64,000 nucleotides of DNA from Polynucleobacter sp. AP-Capit-er-40B-B4 (GTDB lineage: Bacteria; Pseudomonadota; Gammaproteobacteria; Burkholderiales; Burkholderiaceae). Where the stretch lies: assembly GCF_018882245.1 (NCBI RefSeq), contig NZ_JACVOV010000001.1, forward strand, positions 124,001 through 188,000, read 5' to 3'. Shown here piece by piece: positions 18,566 to 28,323 of this stretch (positions are counted from its first letter, which is position 1; the number at the start of each line of letters is the position of its first letter). The translations under genes and the position numbers were made by a program. The notes beneath the pieces are model-generated. The model was not told the origin of the DNA. It saw only the letters and a program-made list of their open reading frames with translations, and did not search any database.

Positions 18566-19723
18566 TTACTTTTCTAGCAGAATGCGGAGCATACGACGCA
18601 ATGGCTCAGCAGCACCCCACAGGAGTTGGTCGCCCACCGTGAATGCACCCAAGTACTCTGGGCCCATTGCCATCTTATGCAAACGACCAATAGGTACAGT
18701 CAATGTGCCGCTGATAGCTGCGGGAGATAAATCACGCTCAGTAGTTTCGCGATCATTTGGCACCACTTTGACCCACTGATTATCCGCAGCCAAAATTGCT
18801 TCAATCTCTTTAAGTGGAATATCTTTTTTGAGCTTTACAGTCAAACCTTGTGAGTGACAACGCATTGCACCAACACGCACACATAAACCATCAATTGGAA
18901 TGCTGCCTGGTGAACGGAATGCAGGACGACCCAAGATCTTATTGAACTCAGCGCCACCCTTCCACTCTTCTTTAGTTTGACCGTTCTCAACAGGTACATC
19001 GATCCAAGGAATCAAGCTACCTGCTAATGCTGTATTACGGAAATTTTTCTTCGGAAAATCTGCTGAACGCAATGTCTCAGTAACTTTGCGATCAATATCC
19101 AAAATCCATGAAGATGGATCAGCCAATTCAGTAGCCACGCTGTCACGCAATGCGCCCATTTGCAAGAGCAACTCACGCATATTCTGCGCACCAGCACCAG
19201 AAGCTGCTTGGTAAGTCATGGCGCTAATCCATTCAACCATGTCAGCCTTCACCAGACCGCCCATAGCCATCATCATCAAACTCACAGTGCAATTGGCACC
19301 GATCCAATTCTTACCACCAGCAGCCAAAGCTTTATCAATCACCGGACGATTCACTGGGTCCAAGACCAATACAGCGTCATCTTTCATGCGCAACGCACTT
19401 GCAGCATCAATCCAATGGCCATTCCACCCTGCAGCACGTAGCTTAGGGAAGATGTCGTTGGTGTAGTCGCCACCCTGGCATGTCAAGATGATGTCGCAAC
19501 GTGACAACGCCTTGATGTCATTCGCATCTTGCAAAGTACTTTCGCTCTTAGTAACTTTTTGACCATTGAGGAGTGGCACTTCACCGCCAGCTTGGCTGGT
19601 ACTAAAAAATACTGGCTCAATCAGATCGAAATCTTTCTCAGCCAGCATTCTCTCCATGAGAACGCTACCAACCATACCGCGCCAGCCAACTAAACCAACC
19701 AAAGGTGTTTTTGTATTTGCCAT
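18566..19723 (-). CDS. asd: Aspartate-semialdehyde dehydrogenase Asd
   Basis: Asd reduces aspartyl phosphate to aspartate semialdehyde, the branch point to lysine and cell wall diaminopimelate, threonine and methionine. The 385-residue protein has an N-terminal NADP fold ([18 protein letters not shown]), the catalytic cysteine in [16 protein letters not shown] and the active-site histidine near [11 protein letters not shown]. It is the longer gammaproteobacterial-type enzyme. Position between leuB and fimV is conserved. Confidence 0.96.
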   Translation of the reverse strand: MANTKTPLVGLVGWRGMVGSVLMERMLAEKDFDLIEPVFFSTSQAGGEVPLLNGQKVTKSESTLQDANDIKALSRCDIILTCQGGDYTNDIFPKLRAAGWNGHWIDAASALRMKDDAVLVLDPVNRPVIDKALAAGGKNWIGANCTVSLMMMAMGGLVKADMVEWISAMTYQAASGAGAQNMRELLLQMGALRDSVATELADPSSWILDIDRKVTETLRSADFPKKNFRNTALAGSLIPWIDVPVENGQTKEEWKGGAEFNKILGRPAFRSPGSIPIDGLCVRVGAMRCHSQGLTVKLKKDIPLKEIEAILAADNQWVKVVPNDRETTERDLSPAAISGTLTVPIGRLHKMAMGPEYLGAFTVGDQLLWGAAEPLRRMLRILLEK

Positions 19724-19772
19724 GATGTTAACTATCTAGTGAATTTGATTTCTATATACGTTTTTTTGTTTC

Positions 19773-20843
19773 TTATGAAAGTGCTGCTACAACAGCATCG
19801 CCCATTTCAATGGTTGATACTTTTTTCGTGCCTTCGGTATAAATATCAGCCGTACGCAATCCTTGCGCCAATACTTTCTGAACCGCCTTTTCAATGCGGT
19901 CCGCCTCAGCAGGCATCCCCAAGGAATAGCGCAACATCATGGCAGCAGACAAAATCGTTGCCAATGGATTGGCGATGCCTTTACCGGCAATATCGGGCGC
20001 AGAGCCATGACTTGGCTCATACAAGCCTTTATTGTTCTTATCCAAAGAGGCAGAAGGCAACATACCAATCGAGCCAGTCAACATAGCTGCTTCGTCAGAC
20101 AGAATGTCACCAAACAAATTACCAGTGACCACTACGTCAAATGCCTTAGGCGCTTTAACCAACTGCATTGCGGCGTTATCCACATACATATGTGACAACT
20201 CAACGTCTGGATACTCTTTTGAAATACGAATCATCACCTCACGCCAAAGTTGTGAAGTTTCCAATACGTTCGCTTTATCAACGCTGCATACTTTCTTGCC
20301 GCGCTTGCGTGCAGCTTGAAAAGCAACATGTCCAATACGCTCTACTTCTGGCTCGCTATAGTGCATAGTGTCAAAGCCTTCACGAGCACCCTTAAATAAA
20401 GGTAACTCTGAAGTACGAATACCGCGCGGCTGACCAAAATAAATATCGCCATTGAGTTCACGCACAATCAAGATATCTAAGCCACCAATAATTTCTGGCT
20501 TAAGACTTGATGCAGCAGTCAGTTCTGGGTAGCAAATCGCCGGTCTGAAGTTGGCAAACAACTCTAAATGTTTACGCAAACCTAAGATCGCTTGTTCAGG
20601 ACGTAGTTCGCGCGCAAGGGTGTCGTACTTCCAATCACCTACCGCACCAAACAAAATAGCATCGGCTTTTTTAGCTAGCTCTAATGTTGCCGGTGGTAAA
20701 GGATGGCCAGCAACGTCATAAGCAGCCCCACCAACTGGAGCTTCTTCTAAATCAAACTTCGGGCCAATGGCCTGGAGAACTCGAACGGCTTGAGCAACGA
20801 TTTCCGGGCCGATACCATCGCCCGGTAGAACTGCAATTTTCAT
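19773..20843 (-). CDS. leuB: 3-isopropylmalate dehydrogenase LeuB
   Basis: LeuB performs the oxidative decarboxylation of 3-isopropylmalate in leucine synthesis. The 356-residue protein starts [15 protein letters not shown] and keeps the substrate and metal stretch [31 protein letters not shown] and the NAD site [18 protein letters not shown] in shortened form as [10 protein letters not shown]. It follows leuD by 23 bases in the leuC-leuD-leuB block. Confidence 0.97.
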   Translation of the reverse strand: MKIAVLPGDGIGPEIVAQAVRVLQAIGPKFDLEEAPVGGAAYDVAGHPLPPATLELAKKADAILFGAVGDWKYDTLARELRPEQAILGLRKHLELFANFRPAICYPELTAASSLKPEIIGGLDILIVRELNGDIYFGQPRGIRTSELPLFKGAREGFDTMHYSEPEVERIGHVAFQAARKRGKKVCSVDKANVLETSQLWREVMIRISKEYPDVELSHMYVDNAAMQLVKAPKAFDVVVTGNLFGDILSDEAAMLTGSIGMLPSASLDKNNKGLYEPSHGSAPDIAGKGIANPLATILSAAMMLRYSLGMPAEADRIEKAVQKVLAQGLRTADIYTEGTKKVSTIEMGDAVVAALS

Positions 20844-20866
20844 GAAAGGCCTTTAAATCAACGAAA

Positions 20867-21514
20867 TTACGGCAATTGTGTAGCAAGCCAAGGCATCTTG
20901 AGGATGCGCTCAGCTTCATAAGCCTTGATTTTATCTGCATGTTGCAGAGTTAAGCCAATATCGTCTAAGCCATTAAGAAGGCAATACTTCCTAAAGGGGG
21001 CAACATCGAAGCTATAGGCGGTGCCATCAGGGGCAATGACCTGCTGAGCCTCTAGATCAATCGTCAACTGGTAACCATTGAAAGCCATGGTTTCATTAAA
21101 GAGGTGATCCACCTGCATTTCTGTCAAAACAATGGGTAAAACGCCATTTTTGAAGCAGTTGTTATAAAAAATATCCGCAAAGCTTGGGGCGATAACTGCT
21201 CTAAAACCGTATTGATCCAATGCCCATGGTGCATGCTCACGGGAGCTGCCACATCCAAAGTTCTTGCGAGCCAACAGAATGCCTGCGCCTTTATAGCGAG
21301 GCTGATTGAGGACAAAGTCGGGATTAATTGGGCGAGTGCTGCAATCTTGACCAGGCTCACCGTGATCTAAATAGCGCCATTCATCAAAGAGGTTTTGTCC
21401 AAAGCCAGTCTTTTTAATGGACTTTAAGAATTGCTTTGGAATGATGGCATCGGTATCCACGTTCTCACGATTAAGCGGAGCAACTAAACCTTTGTATACC
21501 GTAAATTTTTCCAT
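20867..21514 (-). CDS. leuD: 3-isopropylmalate dehydratase small subunit LeuD
   Basis: LeuD, with LeuC, isomerises isopropylmalate. The 215-residue protein has the small-subunit swivel domain ([26 protein letters not shown]). The start codon is an ATG at 21514. No Shine-Dalgarno sequence is visible; instead three perfect 9-base repeats lie from 10 bases upstream of the start. An entericidin-like lipoprotein gene separates it from leuC, which is unusual because the two subunits act together. Confidence 0.96.
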   Translation of the reverse strand: MEKFTVYKGLVAPLNRENVDTDAIIPKQFLKSIKKTGFGQNLFDEWRYLDHGEPGQDCSTRPINPDFVLNQPRYKGAGILLARKNFGCGSSREHAPWALDQYGFRAVIAPSFADIFYNNCFKNGVLPIVLTEMQVDHLFNETMAFNGYQLTIDLEAQQVIAPDGTAYSFDVAPFRKYCLLNGLDDIGLTLQHADKIKAYEAERILKMPWLATQLP

Positions 21515-21523
21515 GATTCGACT

Positions 21524-21550
21524 TTTGCTCTATTTGCTCTATTTGCTCTA
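21524..21550. repeat. Three perfect tandem 9-base repeats before leuD
   Basis: The unit TTTGCTCTA occurs at 21524-21532, 21533-21541 and 21542-21550 without mismatches. On the mRNA strand it gives AGAGCAAA-type repeats filling the leader between the lipoprotein gene and leuD, exactly where a ribosome site would be expected. Copy number could vary by slippage. Confidence 0.85.
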
Positions 21551-21555
21551 ATGAT

Positions 21556-21762
21556 TTACTTCACGGGAGTAACGACAACGTCCTTACCCTTGGTTTGAGA
21601 TTGATTGCCTTGTTGTGTGTTGCTTGATCCACCCATGGAAGTTCCCATATTTTGCAAATCTTTACCGACACCTTCCATTGTGCTGCTGCAAGCTGAAATC
21701 ACCAAGCCAGCAATGCCAACAATAGCTAATCTGGAAATTAAAGAGAGTGAAGAAAATTTCAT
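21556..21762 (-). CDS. Small entericidin-like lipoprotein inside the leu operon
   Basis: This 68-residue protein has a lipoprotein signal peptide with the lipobox ISAC, so it should be processed and lipid-modified at Cys25. The mature part, SSTMEGVGKDLQNMGTSMGG, resembles entericidin A/B lipoproteins (CNTxxGxGxDxxxxG), followed by a Gln/Ser-rich tail. Entericidins are tiny envelope lipoproteins linked to stress or toxin-antidote behaviour in Escherichia coli. It is 12 bases downstream of leuC and 41 upstream of leuD, so it is transcribed with leucine genes. Its function here is unknown. Confidence 0.8.
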   Translation of the reverse strand: MKFSSLSLISRLAIVGIAGLVISACSSTMEGVGKDLQNMGTSMGGSSNTQQGNQSQTKGKDVVVTPVK

Positions 21763-21774
21763 CGATCAGTTTCC

Positions 21775-23184
21775 TTATGAAATCTTGCGAACGTCAACAA
21801 AGTGACCTTCGATGGCGGCAGCTGCTGCCATAGCAGGACTTACCAAATGAGTGCGGCCACCATTACCCTGGCGACCTTCGAAGTTACGGTTTGAAGTAGA
21901 AGCGCAACGCTCACCTGGCTCCAAGCGGTCAGCATTCATTGCTAAACACATAGAACAACCTGGCTCACGCCATTCAAAACCAGCGGCTTTAAAAATGCGA
22001 TCCAAACCTTCGCGTTCTGCTTGGGCTTTAACCAAGCCAGAACCTGGAACCACAAGAGCCAACTTCACATTAGCCGCCACTTTCTTACCTAAACGATCTA
22101 CTACCTTTGCGGCAGCACGAATATCCTCAATACGGCTATTTGTACAAGAACCAATAAATACTTTATCAATAGAGATGCTGCTGATGGGCGTATTCGGATT
22201 GAGGTTCATGTACTGCAACGCACGTTCCATGGCAGAACGCTTGTTTGGATCACGTTCTTTTTCTGGATCGGGAACGCGGTCGCTAATTGCAAGAACCATT
22301 TCAGGAGATGTACCCCAGGTAACTTGCGGAGCAATTTCTTCAGCACGCAATTCAACAACAGCATCAAATTTCGCATCCGGATCAGAGTGCAATGTTCTCC
22401 AGTATTGCAAAGCTTGCAACATCGCAGGGCCCTTAGGCGCATACGGACGACCTTGAATGTATTCAATCGTTGTTTCATCTACGGCAACTAAACCAGCACG
22501 TGCGCCAGCTTCAATTGCCATATTGCATAAAGTCATGCGCCCTTCCATCGAAAGCTCACGAATAGCTTCGCCAGCAAATTCAATGGTGTAGCCAGTACCA
22601 CCAGCTGTGCCAATCTTACCGATCACGGCAAGAACAATATCTTTTGCGGTGGAACCTGGCTGCAAACGGCCATCCACCTTTACCAACATGTTCTTGCTCT
22701 TTTTCATGAGCAAGGTTTGGGTAGCTAATACGTGCTCCACTTCAGATGTACCAATACCAAATGCCAGGGCACCAAAAGCGCCATGGGTACTAGTATGCGA
22801 ATCACCGCAGACTACCGTCATGCCAGGCAAAGTTGCACCCTGCTCTGGTCCGATAACGTGAACAATCCCTTGACGGGTATCGTTCATCTTGTATTGAGTA
22901 ATGCCAAAGGCATCGCAGTTTTGATCCAAGGTATCCACTTGCAACTTGGAGATTGGATCAGTAATGCCTTCCGAACGATCAGTTGTTGGTACGTTATGAT
23001 CCGAGACAGCCAAATTAGCAGAGATACGCCAAACTGGACGGCCAGCCAGATTCAGACCTTCAAAGGCCTGAGGACTAGTTACCTCATGGAGCAGCTGACG
23101 ATCAATATAGATCGTAGCTGTACCATCTTCTTCTGAGTAAACAACGTGGTCATCCCACAATTTGTCATAAAGCGTACGAGACAT
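21775..23184 (-). CDS. leuC: 3-isopropylmalate dehydratase large subunit LeuC
   Basis: LeuC carries the 4Fe-4S cluster that isomerises 2- to 3-isopropylmalate. The 469-residue protein has the aconitase-family cluster cysteines ([14 protein letters not shown] and [11 protein letters not shown]) and [15 protein letters not shown]. Length is standard for the heterodimeric enzyme. It starts 17 bases downstream of gltA, so leucine genes may be read from the sdh-gltA transcript as well as any internal promoter. Confidence 0.97.
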   Translation of the reverse strand: MSRTLYDKLWDDHVVYSEEDGTATIYIDRQLLHEVTSPQAFEGLNLAGRPVWRISANLAVSDHNVPTTDRSEGITDPISKLQVDTLDQNCDAFGITQYKMNDTRQGIVHVIGPEQGATLPGMTVVCGDSHTSTHGAFGALAFGIGTSEVEHVLATQTLLMKKSKNMLVKVDGRLQPGSTAKDIVLAVIGKIGTAGGTGYTIEFAGEAIRELSMEGRMTLCNMAIEAGARAGLVAVDETTIEYIQGRPYAPKGPAMLQALQYWRTLHSDPDAKFDAVVELRAEEIAPQVTWGTSPEMVLAISDRVPDPEKERDPNKRSAMERALQYMNLNPNTPISSISIDKVFIGSCTNSRIEDIRAAAKVVDRLGKKVAANVKLALVVPGSGLVKAQAEREGLDRIFKAAGFEWREPGCSMCLAMNADRLEPGERCASTSNRNFEGRQGNGGRTHLVSPAMAAAAAIEGHFVDVRKIS

Positions 23185-23201
23185 GAGTGACCTTAAAAAC
23201 C

Positions 23202-24515
23202 TTATTTACGAACTGTAATGTTTGGAACCTTACGCGCTGTTTCGCCAACATACAACTGACGTGGACGGCCAATCTTGTACTCAGGATCAGTAATCATTTC
23301 TTCCCACTGAGCAATCCAGCCCACTGTTCTTGCCAAAGCAAAAATACAAGTGAACATTTCTGTTGGAATGCCTAAAGCACGCTGAACAATTCCTGAGTAG
23401 AAGTCTACGTTTGGATAGAGCTTACGACTTACGAAGTAGTCATCTTCCAAAGCAATCTTCTCGAGAGTCATTGCCAACTTGAACAATGGGTCATCTTGCA
23501 GGCCCAATTCATTCAATACTTCATAGCAAGTCTCACGCATCAATTTAGCGCGTGGGTCAAAGTTTTTGTAAACGCGGTGACCAAAGCCCATCAAGCGAAC
23601 GCTAGAGTTCTTGTCTTTTACTTGAGCAATGAATTCATGAATCTTGTCTACGCCACCTTGCGCTTGAATTTCATTCAACATCTGCAAGCAAGCTTCGTTT
23701 GCACCACCGTGGGCTGGGCCCCAGAGGCAAGCAATACCAGCAGAAATCGCTGCAAATGGATTTGTGCCAGAAGAGCCGCACAAACGCACTGTAGAAGTAG
23801 AAGCATTTTGCTCATGGTCTGCATGCAATGTGAAGATACGATCCAAAGCGCGAACTAATACTGGGTTTACCTTGTACTCTTCACATGGTGTTGCAAACAT
23901 CATACGCATAAAGTTTGCTGTGTATGACAAAGAATTATCTGGGTAGATAAATGGCTGTCCTACGGAATACTTGTAAGCCATCGCCACTAATGTAGGCATC
24001 TTTGCGATTAAGCGAATTTGGGCAACTTCACGAGCATGCGGATCGCTGTAATCAATCTCATCATGGTAGAAAGCAGCCATTGCACCAACCAAGCCAGTCA
24101 ACACAGACATTGGATGTGCATCGCGACGGAAGCCGCGCAAGAAGAATTGCATCTGCTCATGAACCATGGTGTGGTGCATAACCATTTCGTCGAAGTCTTT
24201 CTTCTCTTTTGCATTTGGCAATTCGCCATTGATCAAGAGGTAGCAAACTTCTAAGAAGTCACAGTTATTTGCTAAGTCTTCAATTGGGTAACCGCGATAG
24301 AGCAACTCGCCTTTGTCGCCATCGATATAGGTAATTTTGCTATTGCATGACGCAGTAGACAGAAAGCCTGAATCGTAAGTGAACTTACCGGTCTGACCAT
24401 AGAGCTTACGAATGTCAATTACGTCAGGACCTACAGTCCCCTTGTAAATTGGCAGATCAATATCTGGTGTTCCATCCGAAAACGAGAGTTTTGCCTTGAT
24501 GTCCGATTCAATCAT
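23202..24515 (-). CDS. gltA: Citrate synthase GltA
   Basis: GltA condenses acetyl-CoA and oxaloacetate to citrate. The 437-residue protein is the type II, NADH-sensitive hexamer form by length. The active-site histidines and aspartate are in [40 protein letters not shown] and VDFYSGIV. It lies 82 bases behind sdhE on the same strand; the gap is AT-rich without a convincing promoter match. The sdhCDAB-sdhE-gltA order is typical of betaproteobacteria. Confidence 0.97.
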   Translation of the reverse strand: MIESDIKAKLSFSDGTPDIDLPIYKGTVGPDVIDIRKLYGQTGKFTYDSGFLSTASCNSKITYIDGDKGELLYRGYPIEDLANNCDFLEVCYLLINGELPNAKEKKDFDEMVMHHTMVHEQMQFFLRGFRRDAHPMSVLTGLVGAMAAFYHDEIDYSDPHAREVAQIRLIAKMPTLVAMAYKYSVGQPFIYPDNSLSYTANFMRMMFATPCEEYKVNPVLVRALDRIFTLHADHEQNASTSTVRLCGSSGTNPFAAISAGIACLWGPAHGGANEACLQMLNEIQAQGGVDKIHEFIAQVKDKNSSVRLMGFGHRVYKNFDPRAKLMRETCYEVLNELGLQDDPLFKLAMTLEKIALEDDYFVSRKLYPNVDFYSGIVQRALGIPTEMFTCIFALARTVGWIAQWEEMITDPEYKIGRPRQLYVGETARKVPNITVRK

Positions 24516-24597
24516 TTCTAATCCTTAGTCATTCAAAATTATGATTAATACACTATTCGTTCATGCATCTATACACTTACTGCACCAACAGGCTGAA

Positions 24598-24867
24598 TTA
24601 CTTCTCTCTCAACCTTTGTAAAACGAGCTTGAAAGAGTCAGCTTGCATCTCTTTCTCCAAGCTTGCTACAGAATCTTTACGACCAATCAACAAATCCATT
24701 AAGTCGTTGTCATCTAAAGCCAATAGCCGGCTTAATACCTTTCCATCTTCAACGCTTAACTGAGTGCCGTAGCGCTCAAAGAAACGCTGCAGAATTAAAT
24801 CGTTCTCTAGCAGGCCTCTGCGAGCGTCACTTTTTAAACGATATAACTCTGCATTTCCGAGGGTCAT
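24598..24867 (-). CDS. sdhE: SdhE, FAD assembly factor for succinate dehydrogenase
   Basis: SdhE (SDH5, formerly YgfY/DUF339) helps attach FAD covalently to SdhA. The 89-residue protein has the family's RRGLLENDLIL motif, whose Arg-Gly pair is essential for flavinylation, and is of normal size. Its start overlaps the sdhB stop by four bases (ATGA), so it is translationally coupled to the enzyme it matures. Confidence 0.93.
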   Translation of the reverse strand: MTLGNAELYRLKSDARRGLLENDLILQRFFERYGTQLSVEDGKVLSRLLALDDNDLMDLLIGRKDSVASLEKEMQADSFKLVLQRLREK

Positions 24868-25568
24868 ACTGCCCTACGAACCATCAACTCCTTGATCTTG
24901 CCAATTGCCTTCGTTGGATTCAAGTGCTTAGGACATACGTCCACGCAATTCATGATGGTATGGCAACGGAACAAGCGGTATGGATCTTCTAAGTTATCTA
25001 AACGCTGCGCAGTTTCTTCGTCACGGCTATCAGCAATAAAGCGATACGCCTGTAACAAGCCAGCTGGGCCAACGAACTTATCAGGATTCCACCAGAATGA
25101 TGGGCATGAAGTTGAGCATGATGCGCACAAGATGCACTCATACAAACCATTCAACTCATCACGCTCTTCAGGACTCTGGAGACGCTCTTTTTCAGGAGGC
25201 GGATTATCGTTTACCAAGTAAGGCTTGATAGACAAGTATTGCTTGAAGAACAAAGTCATGTCGACGATCAAATCACGCACAACTGGCAAGCCAGGCAATG
25301 GGCGTAATGTGATGACCTTAGGCAAAGTCAACATATTGGTCAAGCATGCCAAACCATTTTTACCGTTAATGTTCATTGCATCTGAACCGCACACACCTTC
25401 ACGGCATGAGCGACGGTAAGAAATTGTTTCGTCTTGTTTCTTCAAAGAAATTAATGCGTCCAACAACATACGTTCGCCAGTAAGCTCTAACTCATAGCGT
25501 TCCATGCGTGGAGCTGCATCGACATCTGGATCGTAGCGGTAAATTTCGAATATACGGATATCACTCAT
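24864..25568 (-). CDS. sdhB: Succinate dehydrogenase iron-sulfur subunit SdhB
   Basis: SdhB passes electrons from FAD to ubiquinone. The 234-residue protein has the 2Fe-2S plant-type cysteines (SCREGVCGSDAMNINGKNGLAC) in its N-terminal half and the 4Fe-4S and 3Fe-4S motifs (CILCASCSTSCPSFWWNP, CHTIMNCVDVCPKHLNP) in the C-terminal half. It is 17 bases downstream of sdhA. All cluster ligands appear present. Confidence 0.97.
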   Translation of the reverse strand: MSDIRIFEIYRYDPDVDAAPRMERYELELTGERMLLDALISLKKQDETISYRRSCREGVCGSDAMNINGKNGLACLTNMLTLPKVITLRPLPGLPVVRDLIVDMTLFFKQYLSIKPYLVNDNPPPEKERLQSPEERDELNGLYECILCASCSTSCPSFWWNPDKFVGPAGLLQAYRFIADSRDEETAQRLDNLEDPYRLFRCHTIMNCVDVCPKHLNPTKAIGKIKELMVRRAV

Positions 25569-25585
25569 TTTCTATTTCTCTTCGC

Positions 25586-27364
25586 TTAGAAAGTACGTTC
25601 TTTTGGAGGGAAGGACTCAACTGTTAAAGGCTTCAAAATCACTGGCTTGTATGCAAGCTTATTGCCCTCGCTATACCAAAGGGTATGCTTCATCCAGTTC
25701 TCGTCATCACGATGCGGATGATCATCATGTGAGTGAGCGCCACGACTTTCTTTGCGAGCTGCCGCAGAAATCATCGTTGCGTTTGCAGTCTCAACCAAGT
25801 TAGCCACTTCCAAAGCTTCAATACGTGCTGTATTGAAAATCTCGGATTTGTCTTTAACCCATAAGTGTTTGGCGCGCTCAGTCAATTTAGCCATTTGACG
25901 AACACCTTCGTCCATCAACTCTTGATTACGGAATACGCCAGCGTATTTCTGCATGCACTTGCGAATATCGTTTGCAACATCTTGTGCGTACTCACCAGAA
26001 GTTGAGTTATCCAACTTCGCAATACGCTCCAATGTTTGCTCACCAGCATTAGCAGGTAACGGCTTGAATTCGCGATTCTTGAGATCAAGGCCAACAATGT
26101 GGTTACCAGCAGCACGACCGAATACCAAGAGGTCGAGTAATGAGTTTGTACCCAAGCGGTTCGCACCATGCACAGAAACGCATGAGCACTCACCAATTGC
26201 ATACAAGCCATTCACGATTTCATTGTGAATGCCATTTGCAGGCACAACTACTTGACCATTGATGTTGGTAGGAATACCACCCATCTGATAGTGAATGGTT
26301 GGCACCACTGGAATTGGCTCTTTAGTAACGTCAACGTTAGCAAAGTTGATACCAATTTCATAAACAGAAGGCAAACGCTTCATGATCGTGTCAGCGCCAA
26401 TGTGTGTCAAATCGAGCACAACATAGTCACCGTTAGGACCGCAACCGCGCCCTTCTTTAATTTCTTGGTCCATTGAGCGAGATACGAAATCGCGTGGAGC
26501 CAAATCTTTCAATGTTGGCGCATAACGTTCCATGAAACGCTCACCATCTTTGTTACGCAAGATACCGCCTTCACCGCGGCAACCTTCTGTCAACAACACG
26601 CCAGCACCAGCTACGCCAGTTGGGTGGAATTGCCAGAACTCCATGTCTTCTAAAGGAATGCCTGCGCGAGCAGCCAAGCCCATACCGTCGCCGGTATTAA
26701 TAAATGCGTTAGTAGATGCATCCCAAATACGACCTGCACCGCCAGTAGCCAACATCACAATCTTAGCTTCCAAGATGTAAACCTGACCTGTTTCCATTTC
26801 GAGAGCAGTTACACCAACCACATCACCGTCGTCATCACGAATCAAATCGAGCGCCAACCATTCAACAAAGAAATTGGTTTTTGCGCGGACGTTACGTTGG
26901 TACAAAGTGTGCAACATTGCATGGCCAGTACGGTCAGCAGCAGCACAAGCACGTTGTACAGGCTTCTCGCCATAGTTAGCTGTGTGGCCACCGAATGGAC
27001 GCTGATAAATCGTGCCATCTGGATTACGGTCAAACGGCATACCAAAGTGCTCTAACTCATAAACCACTTTTGGAGCTTCGCGACACATAAACTCGATAAC
27101 GTCTTGGTCACCTAACCAGTCAGATCCTTTGATGGTGTCGTAGAAGTGATAGTGCCAATTGTCTTCACTCATATTGCCTAATGAAGCACCGATACCACCT
27201 TGTGCAGCAACAGTATGTGAACGTGTTGGGAAAACTTTAGTCAGTACAGCAACATTCAAGCCGGCTTCTGCCAACTGCAATGAAGCGCGCATACCTGAAC
27301 CACCTGCTCCAATAATCACCGCATCAAAACGGCGGCGTGGCAATGATTTTTTAATTGCAGTCAT
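25586..27364 (-). CDS. sdhA: Succinate dehydrogenase flavoprotein subunit SdhA
   Basis: SdhA oxidises succinate to fumarate in the TCA cycle and respiratory complex II. The 592-residue protein has an N-terminal FAD fold (DAVIIGAGGSGMRASL), the histidine for covalent FAD (SHTVAAQGGIGASLG) and the catalytic arginine region near HGANRLGTNSLLDL. I start at the ATG at 27364, four bases behind the sdhD stop; an upstream in-frame ATG would overlap sdhD by 38 bases. An insertion rich in His and Asp (HSHDDHPHRDDE) near residue 560 is usual in betaproteobacterial SdhA. Confidence 0.97.
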   Translation of the reverse strand: MTAIKKSLPRRRFDAVIIGAGGSGMRASLQLAEAGLNVAVLTKVFPTRSHTVAAQGGIGASLGNMSEDNWHYHFYDTIKGSDWLGDQDVIEFMCREAPKVVYELEHFGMPFDRNPDGTIYQRPFGGHTANYGEKPVQRACAAADRTGHAMLHTLYQRNVRAKTNFFVEWLALDLIRDDDGDVVGVTALEMETGQVYILEAKIVMLATGGAGRIWDASTNAFINTGDGMGLAARAGIPLEDMEFWQFHPTGVAGAGVLLTEGCRGEGGILRNKDGERFMERYAPTLKDLAPRDFVSRSMDQEIKEGRGCGPNGDYVVLDLTHIGADTIMKRLPSVYEIGINFANVDVTKEPIPVVPTIHYQMGGIPTNINGQVVVPANGIHNEIVNGLYAIGECSCVSVHGANRLGTNSLLDLLVFGRAAGNHIVGLDLKNREFKPLPANAGEQTLERIAKLDNSTSGEYAQDVANDIRKCMQKYAGVFRNQELMDEGVRQMAKLTERAKHLWVKDKSEIFNTARIEALEVANLVETANATMISAAARKESRGAHSHDDHPHRDDENWMKHTLWYSEGNKLAYKPVILKPLTVESFPPKERTF

Positions 27365-27368
27365 CGAA

Positions 27369-27734
27369 TTACACTTTCCACAAAATTTGAACGGCATACG
27401 CCGCACAGGCTACGAGATACAAAACGGTCAACACTTGAAGTGTCAAACGAATGCTGACGGGCTTGATGTAATCCATCCAGATGTCGCGCACGCCAATCCA
27501 AGCGTGATAGAACAAGCTGATGAAAGCCAAGAGCGTTAACAACTTCATTACTTGACCGCTGAACAAGCCAGACCAGCCTTCGTAGGAGGCGCTGCCAGTG
27601 ATGCAGTAGTCAACTAACAGAACAATCGTAAATACCACCATCACAATCGCAGTTACGCGTTGGATGATCCATTCTTTGAGGCCGTAATGCGCACCGACAA
27701 CTAAGCGCTTTGGTCCGATTTGATAAATAGGCAT
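27369..27734 (-). CDS. sdhD: Succinate dehydrogenase membrane anchor SdhD
   Basis: SdhD is one of two membrane anchors that hold complex II and form the quinone and haem b site. The 121-residue protein has three hydrophobic helices and the conserved FYHAWIGVRDIWMDY segment with haem/quinone-site residues. It sits between sdhC (24-base gap) and sdhA. Confidence 0.94.
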   Translation of the reverse strand: MPIYQIGPKRLVVGAHYGLKEWIIQRVTAIVMVVFTIVLLVDYCITGSASYEGWSGLFSGQVMKLLTLLAFISLFYHAWIGVRDIWMDYIKPVSIRLTLQVLTVLYLVACAAYAVQILWKV

Positions 27735-27758
27735 GAGATTTCCTTAAATGATGAGCGC

Positions 27759-28178
27759 TTAGTACAAGCCGAACATTTTGAGACCAACTACTGCAGTCAA
27801 AGCCAGACCAATAACGAGAACAACAATGGCCGAACGATTGGCTTCAGACTTCTCTACGCCGATTTCTAAATCGAGCAAGAGGTAGCGGATACCAGCACAG
27901 AAGTGATGTAAAAAACACCAGATCAAACCAAGGCAAATAATTTTTACCAAGATGTTGCCGGTAAAAGTCTGGAATTTTTGATAGCTCAACTCAGAAGCAA
28001 CGCTCTGATCGAAGAGATAGAGGATGAATGGCAATAAGAGGAACAATGCTGCTCCGCTGATGCGGTGAAGAATTGACACTTTTCCCGCCCAAGGAAGGCG
28101 GTATTTAATCAACTGGGCAAGACCAATATTTCGGTAAACCGGTCTATCTTTTTTTACGTTTTGCTGTGAATCAACCAT
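27759..28178 (-). CDS. sdhC: Succinate dehydrogenase cytochrome b556 subunit SdhC
   Basis: SdhC is the larger membrane anchor of complex II. The 139-residue protein has the family motif RPVYRNI...WAGKVSILHRISGA, with the quinone-site Ser and Arg, and the haem-ligand region HHFCAGIRYLLLDLE, with three membrane helices. It is the first gene of a co-directional run reaching to base 6462. The main promoter should lie in the 145-base gap 28179-28323. Confidence 0.95.
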   Translation of the reverse strand: MVDSQQNVKKDRPVYRNIGLAQLIKYRLPWAGKVSILHRISGAALFLLLPFILYLFDQSVASELSYQKFQTFTGNILVKIICLGLIWCFLHHFCAGIRYLLLDLEIGVEKSEANRSAIVVLVIGLALTAVVGLKMFGLY

Positions 28179-28217
28179 GGGTAATCTCTATCTTTAGGTG
28201 GAGGTTCAGTGTGGTTT

Positions 28218-28230
28218 TGTTGTATCGCAA
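28218..28230. promoter_or_regulatory. Weak PhaR/PhbF-like site upstream of sdhC
   Basis: TGTTGTATCGCAA differs at one position from TG-N-TGC-N3-GCAA, the pattern recalled for PHB regulators of related bacteria. About fourteen one-mismatch matches are expected by chance in 64 kb on both strands, so this is only suggestive. Confidence 0.2.
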
Positions 28231-28323
28231 CATATTCTATTGGAAACCTTAGGGGTGGTGGGGATTTTTTGGCGTTTAAAGGGGTTAATTACTGGTTTTT
28301 ACTGATCTAGCTCGCTTTATTAC

